Positions 38,301 to 52,500 of a stretch of DNA of 64,000 bases are shown piece after piece. Position numbers and translations under genes: made by a program. The stretch is from Lasioglossum baleicum (taxonomy: Eukaryota; Arthropoda; Insecta; Hymenoptera; Halictidae): positions 5,952,001 to 6,016,000 of the forward strand of contig NC_134930.1 in assembly GCF_051020765.1 (NCBI RefSeq). Reading direction: 5' to 3'. The notes under the pieces are model-generated. The model did no database searches and was not told the DNA's origin. It saw only the letters and a program-made list of their open reading frames with translations. Position 1 is the first letter of the stretch. Each line of letters opens with the position of its first letter.

Positions 38301-41300
38301 TAAGAAGGTAGTGTATACCAGTTCGGGGACGAAACCGGTGTCCCATCCCGGCCTCATGGCTAAGAAGGTAGTGTATACCTGTTCGGGGACGACACCGGTG
38401 TGTCTCATCTCGACCTCATGGCTAAGAAGGTAGTGTATAGCAGTTCCGGACGACACCGGTAAGTCCCTTCTCGGCTTCATGGCTAAGAAGGTAGTGTATA
38501 CCAGTTCGGGGACGAAACCGGTGAGTCCCATCTCGGCCTCATGGCTAAGAAGGTAGTGTATACCTGTTCGCGGACGACACCGATCAGTCCCATCTCGGCC
38601 ACATCGCTAAGAAGGTAGTGTATACCTGTTCGCGGACAACACCGATCAGTCCCATCTCGGCCTCATGGCTAAGAAGGTAGTGTATACCAGTTCCGGACGA
38701 CACCGGTGAGTCCCATCTCGGCCTCATGGCTAAGAAGGTAGTGTATACCTGTTCGCGGACGACACCGATCAGTCCCTTCTCGGCCTCATGGCTAAGAAGG
38801 TAGTGTATACCAGTTCGGGGGCGAAACCGGTGAGTCCCATCTCGGCCTCATGGCTAAGAAGGTAGTGTATACCTGTTCGCGGACGACACCGATCAGTCCC
38901 ATCTCGGCCTCGTGGCTAAGAAGGTAGTGTATACCAGATCCGGACGACACCGGTAAGTCCCTTCTCGGCCTCATGGCTAAGAAGGTAGTGTATACCAGTT
39001 CGGGGACGAAACCGGTGAGTCCCAACTCGGCCTCATGGCTAAGATGGTAGTGTATACCAGTCCCGGGGGCACCGGTAAGTCCCTTCTCGGCCTCATGGCT
39101 AAGAAGGTAGTGTATACCAGTTCGGGGACGAAACCGGTGAATCCCATCTTGGCCTCCTGGCTAAGAAGGTAGTGTATACCTGTTCGCGGAAGACACCGAT
39201 CAGTCCCATCTCGGCCTCATGGCTAAGAAGGTAGTGTATACCAGTTCGGGGACGAAACCGGTGAGTCCCATCTCGGCCTCATGGCTAAGATGGTAGTGTA
39301 TACCTGTTCGCGGACGACACCGGTAAGTCCCTTCTCGGCCTCATGGCTAAGAAGGTAGTGTATACCTGTTCGCGGACGACACCGATCAGTCCCATCTCGG
39401 CCACATGGCTAAGAAGGTAGTGTATACCTGTTCGCGGACAACACCGATCAGTCCCATCTCTGCCTCATGGCTAAGAAGGTAGTGTATACCAGTTCCGGAC
39501 GACACCGGTGAGTCCCATCTCGGCCTCATGGCTAAGAAGGTAGTGTATACCTTTTCGCGGACGACACCGATCAGTCCCTTCTCGGCCTCATGGCTAAGAA
39601 GGTAGTGTATACCAGTTCGGGGACGAAACCGGTGAGTCCCATCTCGGCCTCATGGCTAAGAAGGTAGTGTATACCTGTTCGCGGACGACACCGATCAGTC
39701 CCATCTCGGCCTCATGGCTAAGAAGGTAGTGTATACCAGTTCGGGGACGAAACCGGTGAGTCCCACCTCGGCCTCATGGCTAAGAAGGTAGTGTATACCT
39801 GATCGCGGACGACACCGATCAGTCCCATCTCGGCCTCATGGCTAAGAAGGTAGTGTATACCTGTTCGCGGACAACACCGATCAGTCCCATCTCTGCCTCA
39901 TGGCTAAGAAGGTAGTGTATACCAGTTCCGGACGACACCGGTGAGTCCCATCTCGGCCTCATGGCTAAGAAGGTAGTGTATACCTGTTCGCGGACGACAC
40001 CGATCAGTCCCTTCTCGGCCGCATGGCTAAGAAGGTAGTGTATACCAGTTCGGGGACGAAACCGGTGAGTCCCACCTCGGCCTCATAGCTAAGAAGGTAG
40101 TGTATACCTGTTCGCGGACGACACCGATCAGTCCCATCTCGGCCTCATGGCTAAGAAGGTAGTGTATACCAGTTCCAGACGACACCGGTAAGTCCCTTCT
40201 CGGCCTCATGGCTAAGGAGGTAGTGTATACCAGTTCGGGGACGAAACCGGTGAGTCCCACCTCGGCCTCATAGCTAAGAAGGTAGTGTATACCTGTTCGC
40301 GGACGACACCGATCAGTCCCTTCTCGGCCTCATGGCTAAGAAGGTAGTGTATACCAGTTCGGGGACGAAACCGGTAAGTCCCATCTCGGCCTCATGGCTA
40401 AGAAGGTAGTGTATACCTGTTCGCGGACGACACCGATCAGTCCCATCTCGGCCTCATGGCTAAGAAGGTAGTGTATACCAGTTCGGGGACGAAACCGGTG
40501 AGTCCCATCTCGGCCTCATGGCTAAGAAGGTAGTGTATACCAGTTCGGGGACGAAACCGGTGAGTCCCATCTCGGCCTCATGGCTAAGAAGGTAGTGTAT
40601 ACCTGTTCGCGGACGACACCGATCAGTCCCATCTCGGCCACATGGCTAAGAAGGTAGTGTATACCAGTTCGGGGACGAAACCGGTGAGTCCCATCTCGGC
40701 CTCATGGCTAAGAAGGTAGTGTATACCTGTTCGGGGACTACACCGATCAGTACCATCTCGGCCTCATGGCTAAGAAGGTAGTGTATACCAGTTCGCGGTC
40801 GACACCAATCAGTCCCATCTCGGCCTCATGACTAAGAAGGTAGTGTATACCAGTTCGGGGACGAAACCGGTGAGTCCCATCTCGGCCTCATGGCTAAGAA
40901 GGTAGTGTATACCTGTTCGCGGACAACACCGATCAGTCCCATCTCGGCCTCATGGCTAAGAAGGTAGTGTATACCAGTTCCGGACGACACCGGTGAGTCC
41001 CATCTCGGCCTCATGGCTAAGAAGGTAGTGTATACCTGTTCGCGGACGACACCGATCAGTCCCATCTCGGCCTCATGGCTAAGGAGGTAGTGTATACCAG
41101 TTCGGGGACGAAACCGGTGAGTCCCACCTCGGCCTCATAGCTAAGAAGGTAGTGTATACCTGTTCGGGGACGAAACCGGTGAGTCCCATCTCGGCCTCAT
41201 GGCTAAGAAGGTAGTGTATACCTGTTCGGGGACTACACCGATCAGTACCATCTCGGCCTCATGGCTAAGAAGGTAGTGTATACCAGTTCGCGGTCGACAC

Positions 41301-43750
41301 CAATCAGTCCCATCTCGGCCTCATGACTAAGAAGGTAGTGTATACCAGTTCGGGGACGAAACCGGTGAGTCCCATCTCGGCCTCATGGCTAAGAAGGTAG
41401 TGTATACCTGTTCGCGGACAACACCGATCAGTCCCATCTCGGCCTCATGGCTAAGAAGGTAGTGTATACCAGTTCCGGACGACACCGGTGAGTCCCATCT
41501 CGGCCTCATGGCTAAGAAGGTAGTGTATACCTGTTCGCGGACGACACCGATCAGTCCCATCTCGGCCTCATGGCTAAGGAGGTAGTGTATACCAGTTCGG
41601 GGACGAAACCGGTGAGTCCCACCTCGGCCTCATAGCTAAGAAGGTAGTGCATACCTGTTCGCGGACGACACCGATCAGTCCCTTCTCGGCCTCATGGCTA
41701 AGAAGGTAGTGTATACCAGTTCGGGGACGAAACCGGTAAGTCCCATCTCGGCCTCATGGCTAAGAAGGTAGTGTATACCTGTTCGCGGACGACACCGATC
41801 AGTCCCATCTCGGCCTCATGGCTAAGAAGGTAGTGTATACCAGTTCGGGGACGAAACCGGTGAGTCCCATCTCGGCCTCATGGCTAAGAAGGTAGTGTAT
41901 ACCAGTTCGGGGACGAAACCGGTGAGTCCCATCTCGGCCTCATGGCTAAGAAGGTAGTGTATACCTGTTCGCGGACGACACCGATCAGTCCCATCTCGGC
42001 CACATGGCTAAGAAGGTAGTGTATACCAGTTCGGGGACGAAACCGGTGAGTCCCATCTCGGCCTCATGGCTAAGAAGGTAGTGTATACCTGTTCGGGGAC
42101 TACACCGATCAGTACCATCTCGGCCTCATGGCTAAGAAGGTAGTGTATACCAGTTCGCGGTCGACACCAATCAGTCCCATCTCGGCCTCATGACTAAGAA
42201 GGTAGTGTATACCAGTTCGGGGACGAAACCGGTGAGTCCCATCTCGGCCTCATGGCTAAGAAGGTAGTGTATACCTGTTCGCGGACAACACCGATCAGTC
42301 CCATCTCGGCCTCATGGCTAAGAAGGTAGTGTATACCAGTTCCGGACGACACCGGTGAGTCCCATCTCGGCCTCATGGCTAAGAAGGTAGTGTATACCTG
42401 TTCGCGGACGACACCGATCAGTCCCATCTCGGCCTCATGGCTAAGAAGGTAGTGTATACCAGTTCCGGACGAAACCGGTGAGTCCAACCTCGGCCTCATG
42501 GCTCAGAAGGTAGTGTATACCTGTTCGCGGACGACACCGATCAGTCCCATCTCGGCCTCATGGCTAAGAAGGTAGTGTATACCAGTTCGGGGACGAAACC
42601 GGTGAGTCCCATCTCGGCCTCATGGCTAAGAAGGTAGTGTATACCTGTTAGCGGACGACACCGATCAGTCCCATCTCGGCCTCATGGCTAAGAAGGTAGT
42701 GTATACCAGTTCCGGACGACACCGGTAAGTCCCTTCTCGGCCACATGGCTAAGAAGGTAGTGTATACCAGTTCGGGGACGAAACCGGTGAGTCCCATCTC
42801 GGCCTCATGGCTAAGAAGGTAGTGTATACCTGTTCGCGGACGACACCGATCAGTCCCATCTCGGCCTCATGGCTAAGAAGGTAGTGTATACCAGTTCCGG
42901 AAGAAACCGGTGAGTCCAATCTCGGCCTCATGGCTAAGAAGGTAGTGTATACCTGTTCGCGGACGACACCGATCAGTTCCATCTCGGCCTCATGGCTAAG
43001 AAGGTAGTGTATACCAGTTCCGGACGACACCGGTAAGTCCCTTCTCGGCCTCATGGCTAAGAAGGTAGTGTATACCAGTTCGGGGACGAAACCGGTGAGT
43101 CCCATCTCGGCCTCATGGCTAAGAAGGTAGTGTATACCTGTTCGCGGACGACACCGATCAGTCCCATCTCGGCCTCATGGCTAAGGAGGTAGTGTATACC
43201 AGTTCCGGACGACACCGGTGAGTCCCATCTCGGCCTCATGGCTAAGAAGGTAGTGTATACCAGTTCGGGGACGAAACCGGTGTCCCATCCCGGCCTCATG
43301 GCTAAGAAGGTAGTGTATACCTGTTCGGGGACGACACCGGTGTGTCTCATCTCGACCTCATGGCTAAGAAGGTAGTGTATAGCAGTTCCGGACGACACCG
43401 GTAAGTCCCTTCTCGGCTTCATGGCTAAGAAGGTAGTGTATACCAGTTCGGGGACGAAACCGGTGAGTCCCATCTCGGCCTCATGGCTAAGAAGGTAGTG
43501 TATACCTGTTCGCGGACGACACCGATCAGTCCCATCTCGGCCACATCGCTAAGAAGGTAGTGTATACCTGTTCGCGGACAACACCGATCAGTCCCATCTC
43601 GGCCTCATGGCTAAGAAGGTAGTGTATACCAGTTCCGGACGACACCGGTGAGTCCCATCTCGGCCTCATGGCTAAGAAGGTAGTGTATACCTGTTCGCGG
43701 ACGACACCGATCAGTCCCTTCTCGGCCTCATGGCTAAGAAGGTAGTGTAT
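33551..43750 (+). repeat. Roughly 12 kb supra-repeat, copy 2 (shortened)
   Basis: Counterpart of 21.6-33.5 kb. Within it, 33.9-37.4 kb and 38.1-41.6 kb correspond at offset 4,203 bp. A private change is AGTGCATACC near 41,649 against AGTGTATACC elsewhere. It ends near 43.75 kb, where the sequence switches to a copy of 37.8 kb onward. Confidence 0.8.
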
Positions 43751-43799
43751 ACCAGTTCGGGGACGAAACCGGTGAGTCCCATCTCGGCCTCATGGCTAA

Positions 43800-46550
43800 G
43801 AAGGTAGTGTATACCTGTTCGCGGACGACACCGATCAGTCCCATCTCGGCCACATGGCTAAGAAGGTAGTGTATACCAGTTCGGGGACGAAACCGGTGAG
43901 TCCCATCTCGGCCTCATGGCTAAGAAGGTAGTGTATACCTGTTCGGGGACTACACCGATCAGTACCATCTCGGCCTCATGGCTAAGAAGGTAGTGTATAC
44001 CAGTTCGGGGACGAAACCGGTGAGTCCCATCTCGGCCTCATGGCTAAGAAGGTAGTGTATACCAGTTCGGGGACGAAACCGGTGAGTCCCATCTCGGCCT
44101 CATGGCTAAGAAGGTAGTGTATACCTGTTCGCGGACGACACCGATCAGTCCCATCTCGGCCACATGGCTAAGAAGGTAGTGTATACCAGTTCGGGGACGA
44201 AACCGGTGAGTCCCATCTCGGCCTCATGGCTAAGAAGGTAGTGTATACCTGTTCGCGGACGACACCGATCAGTCCCATCTCGGCCTCATGGCTAAGGAGG
44301 TAGTGTATACCAGTTCCGGACGACACCGGTGAGTCCCATCTCGGCCTCATGGCTAAGAAGGTAGTGTATACCAGTTCGGGGACGAAACCGGTGTCCCATC
44401 CCGGCCTCATGGCTAAGAAGGTAGTGTATACCTGTTCGGGGACGACACCGGTGTGTCTCATCTCGACCTCATGGCTAAGAAGGTAGTGTATAGCAGTTCC
44501 GGACGACACCGGTAAGTCCCTTCTCGGCTTCATGGCTAAGAAGGTAGTGTATACCAGTTCGGGGACGAAACCGGTGAGTCCCATCTCGGCCTCATGGCTA
44601 AGAAGGTAGTGTATACCTGTTCGCGGACGACACCGATCAGTCCCATCTCGGCCACATCGCTAAGAAGGTAGTGTATACCTGTTCGCGGACAACACCGATC
44701 AGTCCCATCTCGGCCTCATGGCTAAGAAGGTAGTGTATACCAGTTCCGGACGACACCGGTGAGTCCCATCTCGGCCTCATGGCTAAGAAGGTAGTGTATA
44801 CCTGTTCGCGGACGACACCGATCAGTCCCTTCTCGGCCTCATGGCTAAGAAGGTAGTGTATACCAGTTCGGGGGCGAAACCGGTGAGTCCCATCTCGGCC
44901 TCATGGCTAAGAAGGTAGTGTATACCTGTTCGCGGACGACACCGATCAGTCCCATCTCGGCCTCGTGGCTAAGAAGGTAGTGTATACCAGATCCGGACGA
45001 CACCGGTAAGTCCCTTCTCGGCCTCATGGCTAAGAAGGTAGTGTATACCAGTTCGGGGACGAAACCGGTGAGTCCCAACTCGGCCTCATGGCTAAGATGG
45101 TAGTGTATACCAGTCCCGGGGGCACCGGTAAGTCCCTTCTCGGCCTCATGGCTAAGAAGGTAGTGTATACCAGTTCGGGGACGAAACCGGTGAATCCCAT
45201 CTTGGCCTCCTGGCTAAGAAGGTAGTGTATACCTGTTCGCGGAAGACACCGATCAGTCCCATCTCGGCCTCATGGCTAAGAAGGTAGTGTATACCAGTTC
45301 GGGGACGAAACCGGTGAGTCCCATCTCGGCCTCATGGCTAAGATGGTAGTGTATACCTGTTCGCGGACGACACCGGTAAGTCCCTTCTCGGCCTCATGGC
45401 TAAGAAGGTAGTGTATACCTGTTCGCGGACGACACCGATCAGTCCCATCTCGGCCACATGGCTAAGAAGGTAGTGTATACCTGTTCGCGGACAACACCGA
45501 TCAGTCCCATCTCTGCCTCATGGCTAAGAAGGTAGTGTATACCAGTTCCGGACGACACCGGTGAGTCCCATCTCGGCCTCATGGCTAAGAAGGTAGTGTA
45601 TACCTTTTCGCGGACGACACCGATCAGTCCCTTCTCGGCCTCATGGCTAAGAAGGTAGTGTATACCAGTTCGGGGACGAAACCGGTGAGTCCCATCTCGG
45701 CCTCATGGCTAAGAAGGTAGTGTATACCTGTTCGCGGACGACACCGATCAGTCCCATCTCGGCCTCATGGCTAAGAAGGTAGTGTATACCAGTTCGGGGA
45801 CGAAACCGGTGAGTCCCACCTCGGCCTCATGGCTAAGAAGGTAGTGTATACCTGATCGCGGACGACACCGATCAGTCCCATCTCGGCCTCATGGCTAAGA
45901 AGGTAGTGTATACCTGTTCGCGGACAACACCGATCAGTCCCATCTCTGCCTCATGGCTAAGAAGGTAGTGTATACCAGTTCCGGACGACACCGGTGAGTC
46001 CCATCTCGGCCTCATGGCTAAGAAGGTAGTGTATACCTGTTCGCGGACGACACCGATCAGTCCCTTCTCGGCCGCATGGCTAAGAAGGTAGTGTATACCA
46101 GTTCGGGGACGAAACCGGTGAGTCCCACCTCGGCCTCATAGCTAAGAAGGTAGTGTATACCTGTTCGCGGACGACACCGATCAGTCCCATCTCGGCCTCA
46201 TGGCTAAGAAGGTAGTGTATACCAGTTCCGGACGACACCGGTAAGTCCCTTCTCGGCCTCATGGCTAAGGAGGTAGTGTATACCAGTTCGGGGACGAAAC
46301 CGGTGAGTCCCACCTCGGCCTCATAGCTAAGAAGGTAGTGTATACCTGTTCGCGGACGACACCGATCAGTCCCTTCTCGGCCTCATGGCTAAGAAGGTAG
46401 TGTATACCAGTTCGGGGACGAAACCGGTAAGTCCCATCTCGGCCTCATGGCTAAGAAGGTAGTGTATACCTGTTCGCGGACGACACCGATCAGTCCCATC
46501 TCGGCCTCATGGCTAAGAAGGTAGTGTATACCAGTTCGGGGACGAAACCG
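43800..46550 (+). repeat. Partial copy of 37.75-40.5 kb at offset 6,053 bp
   Basis: Markers at 38,115, 38,792, 39,059 and 40,027 recur at 44,168, 44,845, 45,112 and 46,080, all at offset 6,053 bp. One gamma tail near 46,227 reads TTCCGGACG where its partner at 40,174 has TTCCAGACG. Past about 46.5 kb one monomer is missing and the block switches to units with GCGGACTACACC. Confidence 0.82.
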
Positions 46551-49500
46551 GTGAGTCCCATCTCGGCCTCATGGCTAAGAAGGTAGTGTATACCTGTTCG
46601 CGGACGACACCGATCAGTCCCATCTCGGCCACATGGCTAAGAAGGTAGTGTATACCAGTTCGGGGACGAAACCGGTGAGTCCCATCTCGGCCTCATGGCT
46701 AAGAAGGTAGTGTATACCTGTTCGCGGACTACACCGATCAGTACCATCTCGGCCTCATGGCTAAGAAGGTAGTGTATACCAGTTCGCGGTCGACACCAAT
46801 CAGTCCCATCTCGGCCTCATGACTAAGAAGGTAGTGTATACCAGTTCGGGGACGAAACCGGTGAGTCCCATCTCGGCCTCATGGCTAAGAAGGTAGTGTA
46901 TACCTGTTCGCGGACAACACCGATCAGTCCCATCTCGGCCTCATGGCTAAGAAGGTAGTGTATACCAGTTCCGGACGACACCGGTGAGTCCCATCTCGGC
47001 CTCATGGCTAAGAAGGTAGTGTATACCTGTTCGCGGACGACACCGATCAGTCCCATCTCGGCCTCATGGCTAAGAAGGTAGTGTATACCAGTTCCGGACG
47101 AAACCGGTGAGTCCAACCTCGGCCTCATGGCTAAGAAGGTAGTGTATACCTGTTCGCGGACGACACCGATCAGTCCCATCTCGGCCTCATGGCTAAGAAG
47201 GTAGTGTATACCAGTTCGGGGACGAAACCGGTGAGTCCCATCTCGGCCTCATGGCTAAGAAGGTAGTGTATACCTGTTAGCGGACGACACCGATCAGTCC
47301 CATCTCGGCCTCATGGCTAAGAAGGTAGTGTATACCAGTTCCGGACGACACCGGTAAGTCCCTTCTCGGCCACATGGCTAAGAAGGTAGTGTATACCAGT
47401 TCGGGGACGAAACCGGTGAGTCCCATCTCGGCCTCATGGCTAAGAAGGTAGTGTATACCTGTTCGCGGACGACACCGATCAGTCCCATCTCGGCCTCATG
47501 GCTAAGAAGGTAGTGTATACCAGTTCCGGAAGAAACCGGTGAGTCCAATCTCGGCCTCATGGCTAAGAAGGTAGTGTATACCTGTTCGCGGACGACACCG
47601 ATCAGTTCCATCTCGGCCTCATGGCTAAGAAGGTAGTGTATACCAGTTCCGGACGACACCGGTAAGTCCCTTCTCGGCCTCATGGCTAAGAAGGTAGTGT
47701 ATACCAGTTCGGGGACGAAACCGGTGAGTCCCATCTCGGCCTCATGGCTAAGAAGGTAGTGTATACCTGTTCGCGGACGACACCGATCAGTCCCATCTCG
47801 GCCTCATGGCTAAGGAGGTAGTGTATACCAGTTCCGGACGACACCGGTGAGTCCCATCTCGGCCTCATGGCTAAGAAGGTAGTGTATACCAGTTCGGGGA
47901 CGAAACCGGTGTCCCATCTCGGCCTCATGGCTAAGAAGGTAGTGTATACCTGTTCGGGGACGACACCGGTGTGTCTCATCTCGACCTCATGGCTAAGAAG
48001 GTAGTGTATAGCAGTTCCGGACGACACCGGTAAGTCCCTTCTCGGCTTCATGGCTAAGAAGGTAGTGTATACCAGTTCGGGGACGAAACCGGTGAGTCCC
48101 ATCTCGGCCTCATGGCTAAGAAGGTAGTGTATACCTGTTCGCGGACGACACCGATCAGTCCCATCTCGGCCACATCGCTAAGAAGGTAGTGTATACCTGT
48201 TCGCGGACAACACCGATCAGTCCCATCTCGGCCTCATGGCTAAGAAGGTAGTGTATACCAGTTCCGGACGACACCGGTGAGTCCCATCTCGGCCTCATGG
48301 CTAAGAAGGTAGTGTATACCTGTTCGCGGACGACACCGATCAGTCCCTTCTCGGCCTCATGGCTAAGAAGGTAGTGTATACCAGTTCGGGGGCGAAACCG
48401 GTGAGTCCCATCTCGGCCTCATGGCTAAGAAGGTAGTGTATACCTGTTCGCGGACGACACCGATCAGTCCCATCTCGGCCTCGTGGCTAAGAAGGTAGTG
48501 TATACCAGATCCGGACGACACCGGTAAGTCCCTTCTCGGCCTCATGGCTAAGAAGGTAGTGTATACCAGTTCGGGGACGAAACCGGTGAGTCCCAACTCG
48601 GCCTCATGGCTAAGATGGTAGTGTATACCAGTCCCGGGGGCACCGGTAAGTCCCTTCTCGGCCTCATGGCTAAGAAGGTAGTGTATACCAGTTCGGGGAC
48701 GAAACCGGTGAATCCCATCTTGGCCTCCTGGCTAAGAAGGTAGTGTATACCTGTTCGCGGAAGACACCGATCAGTCCCATCTCGGCCTCATGGCTAAGAA
48801 GGTAGTGTATACCAGTTCGGGGACGAAACCGGTGAGTCCCATCTCGGCCTCATGGCTAAGATGGTAGTGTATACCTGTTCGCGGACGACACCGGTAAGTC
48901 CCTTCTCGGCCTCATGGCTAAGAAGGTAGTGTATACCTGTTCGCGGACGACACCGATCAGTCCCATCTCGGCCACATGGCTAAGAAGGTAGTGTATACCT
49001 GTTCGCGGACAACACCGATCAGTCCCATCTCTGCCTCATGGCTAAGAAGGTAGTGTATACCAGTTCCGGACGACACCGGTGAGTCCCATCTCGGCCTCAT
49101 GGCTAAGAAGGTAGTGTATACCTTTTCGCGGACGACACCGATCAGTCCCTTCTCGGCCTCATGGCTAAGAAGGTAGTGTATACCAGTTCGGGGACGAAAC
49201 CGGTGAGTCCCATCTCGGCCTCATGGCTAAGAAGGTAGTGTATACCTGTTCGCGGACGACACCGATCAGTCCCATCTCGGCCTCATGGCTAAGAAGGTAG
49301 TGTATACCAGTTCGGGGACGAAACCGGTGAGTCCCACCTCGGCCTCATGGCTAAGAAGGTAGTGTATACCTGTTCGCGGACGACACCGATCAGTCCCATC
49401 TCGGCCTCATGGCTAAGAAGGTAGTGTATACCTGTTCGCGGACAACACCGATCAGTCCCATCTCTGCCTCATGGCTAAGAAGGTAGTGTATACCAGTTCC

Positions 49501-52500
49501 GGACGACACCGGTGAGTCCCATCTCGGCCTCATGGCTAAGAAGGTAGTGTATACCTGTTCGCGGACGACACCGATCAGTCCCTTCTCGGCCGCATGGCTA
49601 AGAAGGTAGTGTATACCAGTTCGGGGACGAAACCGGTGAGTCCCACCTCGGCCTCATAGCTAAGAAGGTAGTGTATACCTGTTCGCGGACGACACCGATC
49701 AGTCCCATCTCGGCCTCATGGCTAAGAAGGTAGTGTATACCAGTTCCGGACGACACCGGTAAGTCCCTTCTCGGCCTCATGGCTAAGGAGGTAGTGTATA
49801 CCAGTTCGGGGACGAAACCGGTGAGTCCCACCTCGGCCTCATAGCTAAGAAGGTAGTGTATACCTGTTCGCGGACGACACCGATCAGTCCCTTCTCGGCC
49901 TCATGGCTAAGAAGGTAGTGTATACCAGTTCGGGGACGAAACCGGTGAGTCCCACCTCGGCCTCATGGCTAAGAAGGTAGTGTATACCTGATCGCGGACG
50001 ACACCGATCAGTCCCATCTCGGCCTCATGGCTAAGAAGGTAGTGTATACCTGTTCGCGGACAACACCGATCAGTCCCATCTCTGCCTCATGGCTAAGAAG
50101 GTAGTGTATACCAGTTCCGGACGACACCGGTGAGTCCCATCTCGGCCTCATGGCTAAGAAGGTAGTGTATACCTGTTCGCGGACGACACCGATCAGTCCC
50201 TTCTCGGCCGCATGGCTAAGAAGGTAGTGTATACCAGTTCGGGGACGAAACCGGTGAGTCCCACCTCGGCCTCATAGCTAAGAAGGTAGTGTATACCTGT
50301 TCGCGGACGACACCGATCAGTCCCATCTCGGCCTCATGGCTAAGAAGGTAGTGTATACCAGTTCCGGACGACACCGGTAAGTCCCTTCTCGGCCTCATGG
50401 CTAAGGAGGTAGTGTATACCAGTTCGGGGACGAAACCGGTGAGTCCCACCTCGGCCTCATAGCTAAGAAGGTAGTGTATACCTGTTCGCGGACGACACCG
50501 ATCAGTCCCTTCTCGGCCTCATGGCTAAGAAGGTAGTGTATACCAGTTCGGGGACGAAACCGGTAAGTCCCATCTCGGCCTCATGGCTAAGAAGGTAGTG
50601 TATACCTGTTCGCGGACGACACCGATCAGTCCCATCTCGGCCTCATGGCTAAGAAGGTAGTGTATACCAGTTCGGGGACGAAACCGGTGAGTCCCATCTC
50701 GGCCTCATGGCTAAGAAGGTAGTGTATACCTGTTCGCGGACGACACCGATCAGTCCCATCTCGGCCACATGGCTAAGAAGGTAGTGTATACCAGTTCGGG
50801 GACGAAACCGGTGAGTCCCATCTCGGCCTCATGGCTAAGAAGGTAGTGTATACCTGTTCGCGGACTACACCGATCAGTACCATCTCGGCCTCATGGCTAA
50901 GAAGGTAGTGTATACCAGTTCGCGGTCGACACCAATCAGTCCCATCTCGGCCTCATGACTAAGAAGGTAGTGTATACCAGTTCGGGGACGAAACCGGTGA
51001 GTCCCATCTCGGCCTCATGGCTAAGAAGGTAGTGTATACCTGTTCGCGGACAACACCGATCAGTCCCATCTCGGCCTCATGGCTAAGAAGGTAGTGTATA
51101 CCAGTTCCGGACGACACCGGTGAGTCCCATCTCGGCCTCATGGCTAAGAAGGTAGTGTATACCTGTTCGCGGACGACACCGATCAGTCCCATCTCGGCCT
51201 CATGGCTAAGAAGGTAGTGTATACCAGTTCCGGACGAAACCGGTGAGTCCAACCTCGGCCTCATGGCTAAGAAGGTAGTGTATACCTGTTCGCGGACGAC
51301 ACCGATCAGTCCCATCTCGGCCTCATGGCTAAGAAGGTAGTGTATACCAGTTCGGGGACGAAACCGGTGAGTCCCATCTCGGCCTCATGGCTAAGAAGGT
51401 AGTGTATACCTGTTAGCGGACGACACCGATCAGTCCCATCTCGGCCTCATGGCTAAGAAGGTAGTGTATACCAGTTCCGGACGACACCGGTAAGTCCCTT
51501 CTCGGCCACATGGCTAAGAAGGTAGTGTATACCAGTTCGGGGACGAAACCGGTGAGTCCCATCTCGGCCTCATGGCTAAGAAGGTAGTGTATACCTGTTC
51601 GCGGACGACACCGATCAGTCCCATCTCGGCCTCATGGCTAAGAAGGTAGTGTATACCAGTTCCGGAAGAAACCGGTGAGTCCAATCTCGGCCTCATGGCT
51701 AAGAAGGTAGTGTATACCTGTTCGCGGACGACACCGATCAGTTCCATCTCGGCCTCATGGCTAAGAAGGTAGTGTATACCAGTTCCGGACGACACCGGTA
51801 AGTCCCTTCTCGGCCTCATGGCTAAGAAGGTAGTGTATACCAGTTCGGGGACGAAACCGGTGAGTCCCATCTCGGCCTCATGGCTAAGAAGGTAGTGTAT
51901 ACCTGTTCGCGGACGACACCGATCAGTCCCATCTCGGCCTCATGGCTAAGGAGGTAGTGTATACCAGTTCCGGACGACACCGGTGAGTCCCATCTCGGCC
52001 TCATGGCTAAGAAGGTAGTGTATACCAGTTCGGGGACGAAACCGGTGTCCCATCTCGGCCTCATGGCTAAGAAGGTAGTGTATACCTGTTCGGGGACGAC
52101 ACCGGTGTGTCTCATCTCGACCTCATGGCTAAGAAGGTAGTGTATAGCAGTTCCGGACGACACCGGTAAGTCCCTTCTCGGCTTCATGGCTAAGAAGGTA
52201 GTGTATACCAGTTCGGGGACGAAACCGGTGAGTCCCATCTCGGCCTCATGGCTAAGAAGGTAGTGTATACCTGTTCGCGGACGACACCGATCAGTCCCAT
52301 CTCGGCCACATCGCTAAGAAGGTAGTGTATACCTGTTCGCGGACAACACCGATCAGTCCCATCTCGGCCTCATGGCTAAGAAGGTAGTGTATACCAGTTC
52401 CGGACGACACCGGTGAGTCCCATCTCGGCCTCATGGCTAAGAAGGTAGTGTATACCTGTTCGCGGACGACACCGATCAGTCCCTTCTCGGCCTCATGGCT

